Assembly: GCF_024733845.1 (NCBI RefSeq)
Contig: NZ_JANRHG010000001.1
Span: forward strand, 248,001 to 312,000
Source of the DNA: Neomoorella sulfitireducens
GTDB lineage: Bacteria > Bacillota > DSM-521 > Neomoorellales > Neomoorellaceae
Direction of reading: 5' to 3'
DNA length: 64,000 bases
Below are positions 54,200 to 63,633 of this stretch, one piece after another. Made by a program: the position numbers and the translations under genes. Positions within the stretch are counted from its first letter, which is position 1, and each line of letters begins with the position of its first letter. Under the pieces are notes generated by a model that had not been told where the DNA came from, ran no database searches, and worked only from the letters and a program-made list of their open reading frames with translations.

Positions 54200-55873
54200 C
54201 TACTGGAGGCCCAGGACATATATTGCAATCATTCCGTATATGCCCACAGCAGCAAGGTAATAAATAGTCGGTAAGAAGGTACGACGCAGGATAAGACCTT
54301 CCTTGCCAATCATACCTACTACAGCGGCGGCGGCAACGGCATTGTGAACACAAATCATGTTGCCGGCAGCACCACCAACAGCTTGAATAGCTACTACCAG
54401 GCGCTGGGAAACACCGATGAAGTCGGCAACAGACCACTGGAACAAGGCGAACGTCATATTGCTAATTGTATTAGACCCGGCGATCATAGCGCCCATGGCC
54501 CCGATGACGGCAGCAAAGGCCGGCCAGGCACCTCCGACAGCGTCGGCTACAGCACGCGCCATGAGAATCGGCATGCTTTCAAGTCCGCTATTATTGAGGT
54601 TTGACATGATAAAGATACGAACCATGGGGACGGTAAAGATAAGGGCCGTTGAAGCGTTGACTAACTGGCTGCTTGACTCTTTTAAAGCGGTCTTAATCTC
54701 TTCACCCTTCATCCGATACAGGAGCCAGGTAATAATGGCTACAAAAGAAATCACTGCACCGGGCGAATAAACCCACTCCCATTTGTGGCTGATAGAGGTT
54801 CCCAGTATATTAAGATGATTTATGGTAATCTTGGTTAAGGCACCTTTCAAACCGGGGTTCATCCGGGTAAGCAACAAAAAGAGTCCGACCAAAACATAGG
54901 GAATCCAGGCTTTAATTAAGGACATGTTTACCCTCACCTGGCCCGGGTCCCCACTCACGGTTCCCATCCATCCCGGTTCCCACTCTTTCTCTGACGGGAA
55001 GTCCCAAACCTTCTTCGGTTGGAGAAAACCTTTACTGGCAGCAAAGCTGGTTATTCCAACAGCCAGCAAACCGCTAATCATGGAAGGGAATTCCGGGCCA
55101 ACAAAATTGGCCAGCAAAACGTAGGGAATAGCGAAGACAATCCCGGCAAAGAGGGCAAAGGGCCAGACTTCAAGTCCTTCTTTCCAGGATTTGTTTTTCC
55201 CGAAAAAGCGAGTTAGCATCATGCAGATTATCAGGGGCATCACAAAACCGATTATGGCATGGAAGATACCGGCCCGCGCCCCAATGCTAGCTAGATATTG
55301 GGGCCAGGTTAAACCCAGGGATTTAGCGTGCGCTTCAACAACGGCCGCCCCGGTTAAACCTGTGTTTACACCAACCAGCACCGGCGTACCGACGGCGCCA
55401 AAAGTAACCGGCATGCTCTGGGTAATCATACCAACCATCACGGCTGCGAAAGCTGGAAAGCCAAGGGCTAACAGGAGGGGACCTACAATGGCTGCCGGAG
55501 TCCCGAAGCCGGAGGCACCCTCAATAAAGGAGCCGAATAAGAAACCCACGATGATGGCCTGGATACGCCGATCCGGGCTGATTTTCATAAAACCGGCGCG
55601 GATGGTAGCGATAGCCCCACTATGTTTTAGGGTAGCCAGTAATAGAAGGGCTCCAAAAATAATCCACAACAGGGTAGCGGCGATCCATAATCCCTGGATT
55701 GTAGCAGCCAGGACTGTAGTTAAACTCATCTTCCATATAACAATACCAACAATAAAGACTACCACATAGCCAACCGGCATGGCCTGCCGGGCGCCCCATC
55801 CAAGTCCAACCAAAAGAAACATTGCGATTAATATCGGTAAGAAGGCTAAAAATGCGAGAAGGTACGTATTCAT
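54200..55873 (-). CDS. lctP: L-lactate permease (LctP family)
   Basis: A 557-residue proton-linked lactate/glycolate symporter with about 13 membrane helices. The family segment [20 protein letters not shown] is present, as are [17 protein letters not shown] and the later [13 protein letters not shown] and [18 protein letters not shown]. Full length. Its upstream region carries a GntR-type operator-like palindrome (56103-56113). No lactate dehydrogenase gene is in the window. Confidence 0.95.
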   Translation of the reverse strand: MNTYLLAFLAFLPILIAMFLLVGLGWGARQAMPVGYVVVFIVGIVIWKMSLTTVLAATIQGLWIAATLLWIIFGALLLLATLKHSGAIATIRAGFMKISPDRRIQAIIVGFLFGSFIEGASGFGTPAAIVGPLLLALGFPAFAAVMVGMITQSMPVTFGAVGTPVLVGVNTGLTGAAVVEAHAKSLGLTWPQYLASIGARAGIFHAIIGFVMPLIICMMLTRFFGKNKSWKEGLEVWPFALFAGIVFAIPYVLLANFVGPEFPSMISGLLAVGITSFAASKGFLQPKKVWDFPSEKEWEPGWMGTVSGDPGQVRVNMSLIKAWIPYVLVGLFLLLTRMNPGLKGALTKITINHLNILGTSISHKWEWVYSPGAVISFVAIITWLLYRMKGEEIKTALKESSSQLVNASTALIFTVPMVRIFIMSNLNNSGLESMPILMARAVADAVGGAWPAFAAVIGAMGAMIAGSNTISNMTFALFQWSVADFIGVSQRLVVAIQAVGGAAGNMICVHNAVAAAAVVGMIGKEGLILRRTFLPTIYYLAAVGIYGMIAIYVLGLQ

Positions 55874-56222
55874 AGTTAACCCCCTAATTCAACATAATCA
55901 TCCTTACCGAATAAATGTCCTGCCCACTTCGATCTCCTTTTTTAACCAATTTTCCATAAAAATATGAACTATTTTATTCTTTTTTGCTAAAAAATAACAT
56001 TCCTCTTATAAGTTTTGTTATTGGGATATTTTTACTAAATTCATCTTTAGTACACCCTTTTCACCCCCATTTTCGTCTCATGTCGATGACCTAATGTCCT
56101 GGTGGTTGGACCATCATTCCATAAGATAAGATTCAACATTAAATCCAAAAATCCTTCTTGATATAACAATTTTCTCGCAATTGTTTTTGTATGCACATTC
56201 ACAATTGTTTGCCGTTACCTGG
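55874..56222. other. upstream region of lctP, AT-rich
   Basis: About 350 bases separate lctP from the Orn/Lys/Arg decarboxylase terminator. Apart from the palindrome at 56103-56113 it is AT-rich with no credible coding frame. I see no sigma-A promoter good enough to name. Confidence 0.4.
56103..56113. promoter_or_regulatory. GntR (FadR/LldR-type) operator-like site before lctP
   Basis: TGGT-TGG-ACCA is the core palindrome (TGGT-N3-ACCA) bound by FadR-subfamily GntR regulators, among them LldR and PdhR. It lies about 230 bases upstream of lctP, so control by a lactate-responsive regulator encoded elsewhere is plausible. Confidence 0.4.
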
Positions 56223-56266
56223 AAAAAAATAAGCCGCAAGCCAAATGCCCGCGACTTATTTTTTTC
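56223..56266. terminator. terminator after the decarboxylase gene
   Basis: AATAAGTCGC / GCGGCTTATT (one G-T pair) flanked by A7 and T7 tracts forms a symmetrical hairpin just beyond the stop of the Orn/Lys/Arg decarboxylase on the minus strand. Confidence 0.8.
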
Positions 56267-56272
56267 CTCATT

Positions 56273-57778
56273 TCAAGCTAATTCTGCCCGACCAGCCTTT
56301 TCATGCTCCATAATGCTCACCGTATCTTTGAGGATGCGAATAAATTTCAGTTCCGGGTCTTCCGGACCCTGGAGGTCGGCATGCTCTTTTTTTAACAGGT
56401 TAACATAATCTATTATCTCCCGCGTAATAACCTCCCCCGGGCAGACAAGGGGAATCCCCGGCGGGTAAGCTGTAATGGCTTCGGCGCTGATTTCCCCTTC
56501 GGCGTACTCCAGCTCTATGCTGTGTGTCTGGCTGTAGAAGGCCGCCCGGGGTAACACGGCCATCCGCGGTATGGCGGGCAGGGGCGGGCAAAAACGAATT
56601 ACGTTTTTTAAAGAACGTTTCCTGGCAATATCCTGGAAGGCAGCAACCAATCGGCCGGCCATCTCCCAATCATCACCAATGGAAACTAGCAACAGGACGT
56701 TGTAGAGATCGGACAGTTCGACCTGGATCTTGTATTCCCGGCGCAGGATGGCTTCCATCTCATATCCGGATAAACCCAGCTCCTGGACGTTGACGGTAAT
56801 TTTTGTCGTGTCCAGATCGATACAGCCGGGTAGGGTAGCTACTTCCTCGCCCATAATTTTCAGGCCTTCGATATGCGCAAGTTCCCGGCGTATCCACCAG
56901 CTTATTTCCAGGGTACGCTCCAAAAGCTCCCTTCCCCGGAGGGCCATTTGTTTCCGGGCTACATCCAGGGAGGCCAACAAAATATACGAAGGGCTGGTGG
57001 TCTGGCAGAGGTTAAGGACGGCCTTTATATGCTTGGCGTCCAATCTCTTGCCCTGTAACAGGAGAAAAGAACTCTGAGTCATAGAACCTGCTAATTTATG
57101 AGCGCTCACGGCCGCCATATCCGCCCCCGCCGCCATGGCCGACAGGGGCAGTGCCGGGTGAAAGGGTAAATGGGCACCATGGGCCTCATCCACCAGCACG
57201 GGCACGTTAAATTCGTGGGCTACGGCTACTATTTCCTTCAGGGGTGGTACAGTACCGTAATAGTTGGGACTGATGACAAAAACCGCCCTGGCATCCGGAT
57301 GTTCTTTTAACGCCCTCTCTACCTTCTCGGGCGTTACTCCCATGGATATGCCGAAATCCCCGTTAATCTCCGGTTCAATATAAACAGGGTAGGCACCGCT
57401 CAAAATAAGGCCACCCAGGGCAGAGCGATGGGCATTGCGAGGAATAATAATTTTCTCTCCCGGCTGGCAAACGGACATGATCATTGCCTGGATACCGGAA
57501 GTAGTACCGTTCACCAAAAAAAAGGCATAATCTGCCCCGTAGGCATCAGCTACCAGGGCTTCCGCATCCCGGATAACATCGCGGGGATTGCAGATATTAT
57601 CCAAGCCGGGCACACAGGTAAGGTCCATGGCCAGGACCCGCTCGCCGACATATTCTTTAAATTCAGCCAGGGCCCGGCCCTGCTTGTGGCCGGGAACGTG
57701 AAAGGGAATAACCCCTTCTTCAATATACTTCTTGATAGCTGTAAAAACCGGTGTCCTGGTCTGGTCCAGCATGGCCAA
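56273..57778 (-). CDS. Orn/Lys/Arg decarboxylase family protein
   Basis: A 501-residue fold-type I PLP decarboxylase of the clostridial/Bacillus SpeA type. It begins with residues for the N-terminal strand and HVPGHKQGRAL, the PLP lysine is in AAVSAHKLAGSMTQSSFL, and LVDEAHGAHLPFHPALP holds the cofactor-binding Asp and His. The C-terminal domain (about 370-500) is complete. It probably makes agmatine or cadaverine from arginine or lysine, the first step to polyamines. Which amino acid is used cannot be read here. Single gene with its own terminator. Confidence 0.88.
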   Translation of the reverse strand: MAMLDQTRTPVFTAIKKYIEEGVIPFHVPGHKQGRALAEFKEYVGERVLAMDLTCVPGLDNICNPRDVIRDAEALVADAYGADYAFFLVNGTTSGIQAMIMSVCQPGEKIIIPRNAHRSALGGLILSGAYPVYIEPEINGDFGISMGVTPEKVERALKEHPDARAVFVISPNYYGTVPPLKEIVAVAHEFNVPVLVDEAHGAHLPFHPALPLSAMAAGADMAAVSAHKLAGSMTQSSFLLLQGKRLDAKHIKAVLNLCQTTSPSYILLASLDVARKQMALRGRELLERTLEISWWIRRELAHIEGLKIMGEEVATLPGCIDLDTTKITVNVQELGLSGYEMEAILRREYKIQVELSDLYNVLLLVSIGDDWEMAGRLVAAFQDIARKRSLKNVIRFCPPLPAIPRMAVLPRAAFYSQTHSIELEYAEGEISAEAITAYPPGIPLVCPGEVITREIIDYVNLLKKEHADLQGPEDPELKFIRILKDTVSIMEHEKAGRAELA

Positions 57779-57888
57779 CGCCCCCCATCATGCACTGCAA
57801 CAGAAAATATTACACCACAAAAGGTGCCGGAATGCAAGCATAATCTTTCTTTATTATTTTTATGGACCTTAACTATGCCGGGTTACTA

Positions 57889-57924
57889 CCAAAAATAAAA
57901 GGAGCCACCATTGGGTGACTCCCC
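57889..57924 (-). terminator. terminator after FBP aldolase/phosphatase
   Basis: GGAGTCACC / GGTGGCTCC pairs over 9 bases (one G-T) with a 4-base loop, followed by TTTTATTTTTGG on the minus strand. Confidence 0.8.
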
Positions 57925-58029
57925 TGTTGCATATTTCTTTTTGCCCGCTATGCGGCTCTTACCTCCTGCTCTTATGCTTCACCACTGACTACTTATCATC
58001 CGTAGCAGGTTGCCCCCGGCTTCCTTTTT

Positions 58030-59169
58030 CTATTTCGCGACCAGTTCAGCAGCGATCCTTTTCCTCTCCGCGTCCCCTTCAACTTTAACAAAGCGACCCT
58101 TCAATTTAGCCATTACTTCCGGCATTGTTGTGTATTCCATATCCTCCAGGGGCAGGCGATGGGGCTCAAAGGGTCCCAGGGAGCGCAGGTAATTGGCTAT
58201 TTCGTTGGCGGTCTGCCGGGCCTTATCAAAGGCCACATCGGCGAAAAGATCCTGGGGCCCTACCAGGCGGCCGTTAGCAACCTGGAAGCCCATGGCCACA
58301 ACCCGCGGCGGCCCGTCAAAGCGTGTCGGCGCCGATTGGTTCAGGCCAACGGGCATCAAGGGACCTATATGCGAACCACGCATCCAGCCGGCCACCAGGT
58401 GGGGATTGGCAAAGGGTTCCAGGGCCTCGCCCACAGCCGGCAGGCCGCTCTGGCAGCGAACAATGCACACCGGGTCGTCTTTGCCGACATACCGCCCGGC
58501 CATGAGGTTCAAGCGCTGGGTGCTGGACACGGCGGCTATTTCGCCTGTAGTTTTAGAATAAACGGCCTTGATGCAATAACGCCCCGGGGCACCGATGAAG
58601 ACCAGGAGATCGTATAGTTCTTCGGGCAAAGAAAATTCCACTCGCTCGTTTTTGATCAGGTCGTAGACCTCAAAGCGGAAGCCCTGGTGCATCTTGGGGT
58701 CGATAACCAGGCCGATGGTATTAAAGGGATCGGCAAACATTTTATAGAGGGGGAAGTTCCACGCGCCGGGTTCGGTCTTATCGGCAGCGAAGACGATGAC
58801 CGGCTCGCTCTTGCGCTCCTCGAACTCCATTTCCGCCACGCCGGGACCCATGCCTTTAACATTGCCGGAAAAGGCATCGGAAAGGAGGTCCTGGCCGGCA
58901 CCGTAAAGTTTCAATTCCCTGGCCACCTCGGTACATTGCAGGAAAACATTCCAGGCCAGGTGGTGAATTTCCGGGCAATCGACGCCATACTTATGGGTCA
59001 TGATGAGGTCAATATCATCGCCGACATGGGCCACCCGGTAATCTATTAACAGCTTGCTGGCCGCAAGGCAGCGTTCAGCCGTCTCCAAAAGGCGCGGGTG
59101 AACGCTGGAGTGGCCTACATAGCCTCCAATATCAGCTTTGATGACGCTTAATGTAATCTTTTCACCCAA
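58030..59169 (-). CDS. bifunctional fructose-1,6-bisphosphate aldolase/phosphatase
   Basis: A 379-residue enzyme of the archaeal-type (class V) FBPase family. The magnesium-binding segments SVIKADIGGYVGHSSVHP and VGDDIDLIMTHKYG are present, as are GPGVAEMEFEER and the later VGLNQSAPTRFDGPPRV. It condenses triose phosphates and dephosphorylates the product, committing carbon to gluconeogenesis, and is typical of autotrophic archaea and deep-branching bacteria such as Moorella. I start at the TTG at 59169 (GEKITLSVIKADIGG) because AAAGGGGG lies upstream; the frame extends to 59202. Confidence 0.92.
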   Translation of the reverse strand: MGEKITLSVIKADIGGYVGHSSVHPRLLETAERCLAASKLLIDYRVAHVGDDIDLIMTHKYGVDCPEIHHLAWNVFLQCTEVARELKLYGAGQDLLSDAFSGNVKGMGPGVAEMEFEERKSEPVIVFAADKTEPGAWNFPLYKMFADPFNTIGLVIDPKMHQGFRFEVYDLIKNERVEFSLPEELYDLLVFIGAPGRYCIKAVYSKTTGEIAAVSSTQRLNLMAGRYVGKDDPVCIVRCQSGLPAVGEALEPFANPHLVAGWMRGSHIGPLMPVGLNQSAPTRFDGPPRVVAMGFQVANGRLVGPQDLFADVAFDKARQTANEIANYLRSLGPFEPHRLPLEDMEYTTMPEVMAKLKGRFVKVEGDAERKRIAAELVAK

Positions 59170-59184
59170 GGCACACGTCCCCCT

Positions 59185-59213
59185 TTTTATGTTATAAAAC
59201 ATTTTATGTTATA
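59185..59213 (-). repeat. 12-base direct repeats before the FBP gene
   Basis: TTTTATGTTATA occurs at 59185-59196 and again at 59202-59213, 17 bases apart, just upstream of the FBP ribosome-binding site. Read on the minus strand they include TATAAC -10-like elements. They could be a regulator's tandem site or two overlapping promoters. Confidence 0.5.
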
Positions 59214-59274
59214 CTATATGTAGTTTTGCTAGAATTAGAATAGCACAATTGCCTTTTAAAGTAAACAATTAGAG

Positions 59275-59300
59275 CAAAAAAAATACCCCTGTACGGGGTA
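59275..59300 (-). terminator. terminator after tctA
   Basis: ACCCC / GGGGT with a 5-base loop (complement of 59285-59299), followed by ATTTTTTTT on the minus strand. The stem is short but the T-run is strong. Confidence 0.7.
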
Positions 59301-59338
59301 AAAATGTTGTCGTTCTACCTGCGTTACTAACGCAAACT

Positions 59339-60829
59339 TCAGGCCGCTCGCCTGGCAGCAATTTTATCTTTAACAGTAGGGCCAAATAGCATTACCAGGG
59401 TTAAGAAAATAAATACGGCACTAATTGGGTGGGTAAAGAAAGCGGTGTAAGTTCCTTCGGCAATTATTGCCCGCCGCATTTCTGTCTCCAGGGTCGGCCC
59501 CAGGACGATGGCCAGGATAACCGGCGTCGTTGGAAAATCATAACGTTCTAAAAAGTAACCTATGACCCCGAACACCGCCATTACATAGACATCAAAAAGG
59601 TTGTTACGCACCGCAAAGGAGCCAACGATAGTTAATACCATTATAGCCGGCAGCAAAATAGTTTTGGGGACCTGCAAAATTTTAACAAAAAGGCGAATGC
59701 CAAACCACTGAACAATTAAGGTCAGGATATTGGCAATGAACAAGGCGGCAAATATGCCATAAACAACATCGGCATTGTTCTGGAAGAGCAAGGGGCCTGG
59801 CTGCAATCCATGAATAAGCAGGGCTCCCAGCAAAATTGCCGTGCCCGGATCGCCGGGAATACCCAGGGTAAGCATGGGAATGAGTGCGCCTCCGGTAACG
59901 CCGTTATTGGCCGCTTCCGGTGCCGCCACCCCTTCCAGGATACCCGTTCCCCACTTTTCCGGATGCTTGGACATGCGCTTATTGGTTTCATAAGAGAGAA
60001 AGGCAGCGATAGGACCACCTGTCCCCGGAATGGAACCTATTCCTGTTCCCATAAGGGCACCGCGTACCATAATGCCGAAGCAGCTTTTTATTTCCTGCCA
60101 GCTGGGCAGCTGGTTGGTTATACCCTTTTCCTCAATTTTTATACCTGTTTCGCCTTGACTTCGAGGTAAGTCTTTGATTATCTGGGGTATGGCAAACAAA
60201 CCGATCATGGCTGCCAGCAAATCTATACCTGCTTGTAAAGGTTCATAACCGAGGGTAAAACGATGAACCCCCATTACCGGATCCAGGCCGATTTCCATAG
60301 CCATCAACCCGATAATCCCGGCAATTAAACCTTTAATGACTGAACCCGAGGAGACACTGATTATCGTAGATAAGCCGAACAGAACCAGGGCAAAAATTTC
60401 TACCGAGCCAAATTGCAACGCAACTTTGGCGATCAAAGGTGCCACCAGGATTAATAAAAGTAGACTAACTAACCCGGCAAAAATAGAAGCGATGACAGCC
60501 ATACCCAGGGCTTTACCGGCCATTCCCTTTTGCTTTAAAGGATACCCATCAATTACCGTCGCCGCCGCCGAGGGCGTGCCAGGGATGCCCAGGAGGATGG
60601 CCGATACCGACCCCCCGGTCATACCGCCAATGAAAACGCCAACCAATAATGAGATTCCGGTAACCGGATCAAAGGCAAAAGTAACCGGTAAAAGCAGGAT
60701 CAAGCCGGTGGAAAAAGTAAGTCCAGGCATGGAGCCAAAAGTTATGCCAACAATGACGCCTACCAGGTTTGCCACCAGGGCCGACAGTTGCGTAGCTTCC
60801 CCTATACCGGTTAAAATGCTAGACAGCAA
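59339..60829 (-). CDS. tctA: tripartite tricarboxylate transporter permease TctA
   Basis: A 496-residue membrane protein with about 12 helices. The family blocks are GSMPGLTFSTGLILLLPVTF and LLGIPGTPSAAATVIDGYPL in the first half, and GTGIGSIPGTGGPIAAFLSYE with LGIPGDPGTAILLGALLIHG in the second. The start is a TTG behind AAGGGGTGA, 13 bases after tctB. With TctB and the lipoprotein TctC it imports a carboxylate using the sodium or proton gradient. Confidence 0.94.
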   Translation of the reverse strand: MLSSILTGIGEATQLSALVANLVGVIVGITFGSMPGLTFSTGLILLLPVTFAFDPVTGISLLVGVFIGGMTGGSVSAILLGIPGTPSAAATVIDGYPLKQKGMAGKALGMAVIASIFAGLVSLLLLILVAPLIAKVALQFGSVEIFALVLFGLSTIISVSSGSVIKGLIAGIIGLMAMEIGLDPVMGVHRFTLGYEPLQAGIDLLAAMIGLFAIPQIIKDLPRSQGETGIKIEEKGITNQLPSWQEIKSCFGIMVRGALMGTGIGSIPGTGGPIAAFLSYETNKRMSKHPEKWGTGILEGVAAPEAANNGVTGGALIPMLTLGIPGDPGTAILLGALLIHGLQPGPLLFQNNADVVYGIFAALFIANILTLIVQWFGIRLFVKILQVPKTILLPAIMVLTIVGSFAVRNNLFDVYVMAVFGVIGYFLERYDFPTTPVILAIVLGPTLETEMRRAIIAEGTYTAFFTHPISAVFIFLTLVMLFGPTVKDKIAARRAA

Positions 60830-60842
60830 AAAGGTTCACCCC

Positions 60843-61310
60843 TTAAAAAATGCTCCCCATGGGAAGGGCCATTTTTAACAAAACCCGAAAAACAAAATCA
60901 ACTCCAAATGCCAGGACTAAGGTTATCAGGGCTATTTCCATGATGTTGCGCAGGCGAAAACTTACAAATAGAAAAAAGGGCATCATTACCAGAGTACCCC
61001 AGCGGAGACCGATTAGATCTACCATCCACACGTAAACAAAAAACATGGCCAGGGTGCCCAAACCTATCCAATCAATATCCTTTTTAGCATCAGCATCGAC
61101 CTGCTTTTCGTCTGCCGGCTGCCGCAAACTTCCTACCAGCATAACCAGGCTTAATATTACCAGTCCTGTAACCAGGAGCCATGGAAAAAACCGCGGCCCT
61201 GGGGTGCCAGGTATCGATGTGGGTGGTATTTGGAGGGTAAGGTAGCCCCATATAGCTGCTAACAGCAAAAAACAGAAGGCTACCTGGCGATCTTCTCTTC
61301 CTCTGGACAT
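60843..61310 (-). CDS. tctB: tripartite tricarboxylate transporter small permease TctB
   Basis: A four-helix TctB (DUF1468) protein of about 155 residues. I start at the ATG at 61310 (MSRGREDRQVAFCFLLLAAI), preceded by AGGGGTG; a longer frame from 61373 lacks a better site. PGTPGPRFFPWLLVTGLVIL is the characteristic first-loop motif. It lies between tctC and tctA in the usual order. Confidence 0.88.
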   Translation of the reverse strand: MSRGREDRQVAFCFLLLAAIWGYLTLQIPPTSIPGTPGPRFFPWLLVTGLVILSLVMLVGSLRQPADEKQVDADAKKDIDWIGLGTLAMFFVYVWMVDLIGLRWGTLVMMPFFLFVSFRLRNIMEIALITLVLAFGVDFVFRVLLKMALPMGSIF

Positions 61311-61410
61311 TTTTTCACCCCTAGAGGTAAAACATACAACTATAACTTTTAGTAACGGGGCGGTTTTCACCACCCCGTTACCACTTTCCTGCCTTGACTT
61401 ATTTGTTAAC

Positions 61411-62439
61411 TTATTGCTTCTTCATGCCGATTTGTTCCATCAAAGCTGCCAGTTCTTTGTCCTGCTGGGCGATGAACGCGTCGAACTCGGAAGCCCCGCG
61501 GAACTCTATATTGGCACCCATTTGCGCGGCAAAGTCCTTAAATTCCTGGCTTTCAGCAACCTTTTTAAAGGCTGCTTCCAATTTGGCAATTACCGGTTGC
61601 GGCGTGCCTGCCGGTACGGCAATTCCCCGCCACAGGGAGAGAGTCAGATCAATGCCCTTTTCTTTAAAAGTGGGCACGTCGGGCAGGGAGGCCAGGCGCT
61701 CCTCACCGGTGACGGCCAGGATGCGTACCTGCCCGGCTTTAACCTGGGACATAATCTCTGCCGGTAACTGGGAACTGGCTTCAATCTTACCCCCCAGCAG
61801 GCTGGAAACGGCCAGGCCCTGTCCAAAGGGAACATGGGTAAACTTAGCGCCGGTTTTGTTTTCCAGGGCTACTGCTGTTAGGTGGGTAAAGGTCCCAAGC
61901 CCGGAATTGCCTATTCTTACTTTACCAGGATTATTTTTAGCGTACTCGATGAACTCGTTGATATCCTTCCAGGGCGCATCGGCCTTAACGGCAATGCTCA
62001 CCGGTTCTGTTGTCAGTTCAGCTACGCCGGCAAAAGCCTTGTAATCAAACTGCATATTGCCCTGGTGGTAAGCTGTGTTGATGGAATTAGAATTCCAAAC
62101 AATATTGTAGCCATCGGGTTTCTGGTCTTTAACATATGAATAACCTACTGCCCCGCCGGCCCCGGTACGGTTGACAACAGCGATGGGCTGGCCCAGCTCT
62201 TTACCGGCCAGGTCGGCCACCTTGCGCGCCAGCAGATCGGCACCACTGCCGGCACCAAAAAGGACTGTCATTTCTATCGGTTTCGTTGGAAACTCCACTG
62301 TGGTACCCTGTTTTGCGCCATCATTTTTCGAGCCGCTATCGGCCTGTTTGCTCCCGCCGCAACCTGCCAGGGACAGGGCCAGTACCAAAAGCAACGACAC
62401 CAGGACCAGAGCGACACCCTTTAACCTCCACTTCTTCAT
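61411..62439 (-). CDS. tctC: tripartite tricarboxylate transporter binding lipoprotein TctC
   Basis: A 342-residue Bug-family binding protein. The signal peptide ends in the lipobox LSLAGCGG. The mature protein has FPTKPIEMTVLFGAGSGADL, VVNRTGAGGAVGYSYVKDQK and the carboxylate-binding GNSGLGTFTHLTAVALE. AAGGAGGG precedes the ATG. It captures a di- or tricarboxylate or similar acid for TctAB. The ligand cannot be told. Confidence 0.92.
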   Translation of the reverse strand: MKKWRLKGVALVLVSLLLVLALSLAGCGGSKQADSGSKNDGAKQGTTVEFPTKPIEMTVLFGAGSGADLLARKVADLAGKELGQPIAVVNRTGAGGAVGYSYVKDQKPDGYNIVWNSNSINTAYHQGNMQFDYKAFAGVAELTTEPVSIAVKADAPWKDINEFIEYAKNNPGKVRIGNSGLGTFTHLTAVALENKTGAKFTHVPFGQGLAVSSLLGGKIEASSQLPAEIMSQVKAGQVRILAVTGEERLASLPDVPTFKEKGIDLTLSLWRGIAVPAGTPQPVIAKLEAAFKKVAESQEFKDFAAQMGANIEFRGASEFDAFIAQQDKELAALMEQIGMKKQ

Positions 62440-62463
62440 ATTAACCCTCCTTAATAGATTTTA

Positions 62464-62493
62464 TTAATGCGGCGGTATTCCCGCCGGCATTAA
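62464..62493 (-). other. hairpin between the dehydrogenase and tctC
   Basis: TTAATGCCGGCGG / CCGCCGCATTAA pairs over 12 bases with one bulge and a 5-base loop, about 25 bases before tctC. A short AATAAAAT follows instead of a T-run. It may separate expression of the binding protein from the dehydrogenase upstream. Confidence 0.5.
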
Positions 62494-62528
62494 CCTTCAG
62501 GAAAAGCTATCCTGCTTCACACAAAGCG

Positions 62529-63605
62529 TTAGGGATTGATGACTACCTTCATGGCGCCGTCCTTGCGGTTGACGAAGTAATCCAGCCCTTTATGGAACTC
62601 TTCCAGGGGGAAGGCATGGGTCATTATAGGTTTGGCATCTATTTTACCCTGGGCCATCAGGGAGAGGGCGCGCTTGCAGTTCTGGTTGCCTTCGCCGCGT
62701 ACCGTCAGGAGGCTGATCTGGTTCATGACCACATAGTCCAGGTTGGCCGTTACCGGTTCTTTGTAGAAGGAAACCAGGACCATAACGCCGCCTTTTTTTG
62801 TTGATTTGATGCCGTATTCAAAGGCCTGGGAGTTGCCGCCGCACTCGAAGACCCTTTCGGCACCTTTACCGCCGGTGAGGGCCATGACTTCTGCTACGGG
62901 GTCGTCAACCTCGCGGATATTGATGGTATGAGTTGCCCCGAGCTGGCGGCCCTTGGCCAGGCGGTCTTCCCTGGTTCCCATGAGGATGATCTTTTCCGCC
63001 CCTAAGGCGCGGGCTCCCTGGACTACGGACAGGCCGATGGGACCCGGGCCGATTACCAGGACCGTATCGCCGGCAATGTAACCGCCGCTTTTATCAATGG
63101 CGTAGAGGGCGCAGCCGGCGGTGGTCACATAGGTGGCCTCGTTGAAGGAAATATTATCGGGAATTTTATAAACAGAGTTCACGTGCTGGACGGCATACTC
63201 GGCAAAACCGCCGTCTACCGTCATACCGGCGGCCCGGTGACCTTTATCCAGGCGGCCGTAGTTCAAACAGGCGGTATACTTGCCGTCAATGCAGTTCTCG
63301 CAGCGGCCGCAGCCTTTATGGGCCTCAATGGCCACCCGGTCGCCCACCTTGAACTCGTCCACCGTTTCCCCCAGGGCCACTACCGTACCGGCCCACTCGT
63401 GGCCGAAGGTAAACTCGCCATAGGGCGGCATTTTGGGCATCCCTTTGGTAATAATTTTCACATCGGTACCGCAGATGCCGCAGGAGGCCACCCGGACCAG
63501 CACTTCTCCCGGGCCGGGTTTGGGTACCGGCTTTTCCACCAGGCGCACGTCATTGGGACCAAAAAGAACCAGAGCTTTCATTTTTTCGGGAATTTGATGT
63601 TCCAT
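62529..63605 (-). CDS. zinc-dependent alcohol/polyol dehydrogenase
   Basis: A 358-residue medium-chain dehydrogenase. CGICGTDVKI holds the catalytic Cys, GHEWAGTVVALGE the His/Glu, and four further Cys (CGRCENCIDGKYTAC) bind the structural zinc. VLVIGPGPIGLSVVQ is the NAD site. Layout and length resemble sorbitol, threonine or galactitol-phosphate dehydrogenases. It sits between a Tm-1-like gene and tctC in the same direction, so it probably acts on the hydroxy acid or alcohol handled by this operon. Substrate unknown. Confidence 0.88.
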   Translation of the reverse strand: MEHQIPEKMKALVLFGPNDVRLVEKPVPKPGPGEVLVRVASCGICGTDVKIITKGMPKMPPYGEFTFGHEWAGTVVALGETVDEFKVGDRVAIEAHKGCGRCENCIDGKYTACLNYGRLDKGHRAAGMTVDGGFAEYAVQHVNSVYKIPDNISFNEATYVTTAGCALYAIDKSGGYIAGDTVLVIGPGPIGLSVVQGARALGAEKIILMGTREDRLAKGRQLGATHTINIREVDDPVAEVMALTGGKGAERVFECGGNSQAFEYGIKSTKKGGVMVLVSFYKEPVTANLDYVVMNQISLLTVRGEGNQNCKRALSLMAQGKIDAKPIMTHAFPLEEFHKGLDYFVNRKDGAMKVVINP

Positions 63606-63633
63606 TTATATAAATAACCTCCTTAAAATTGGT

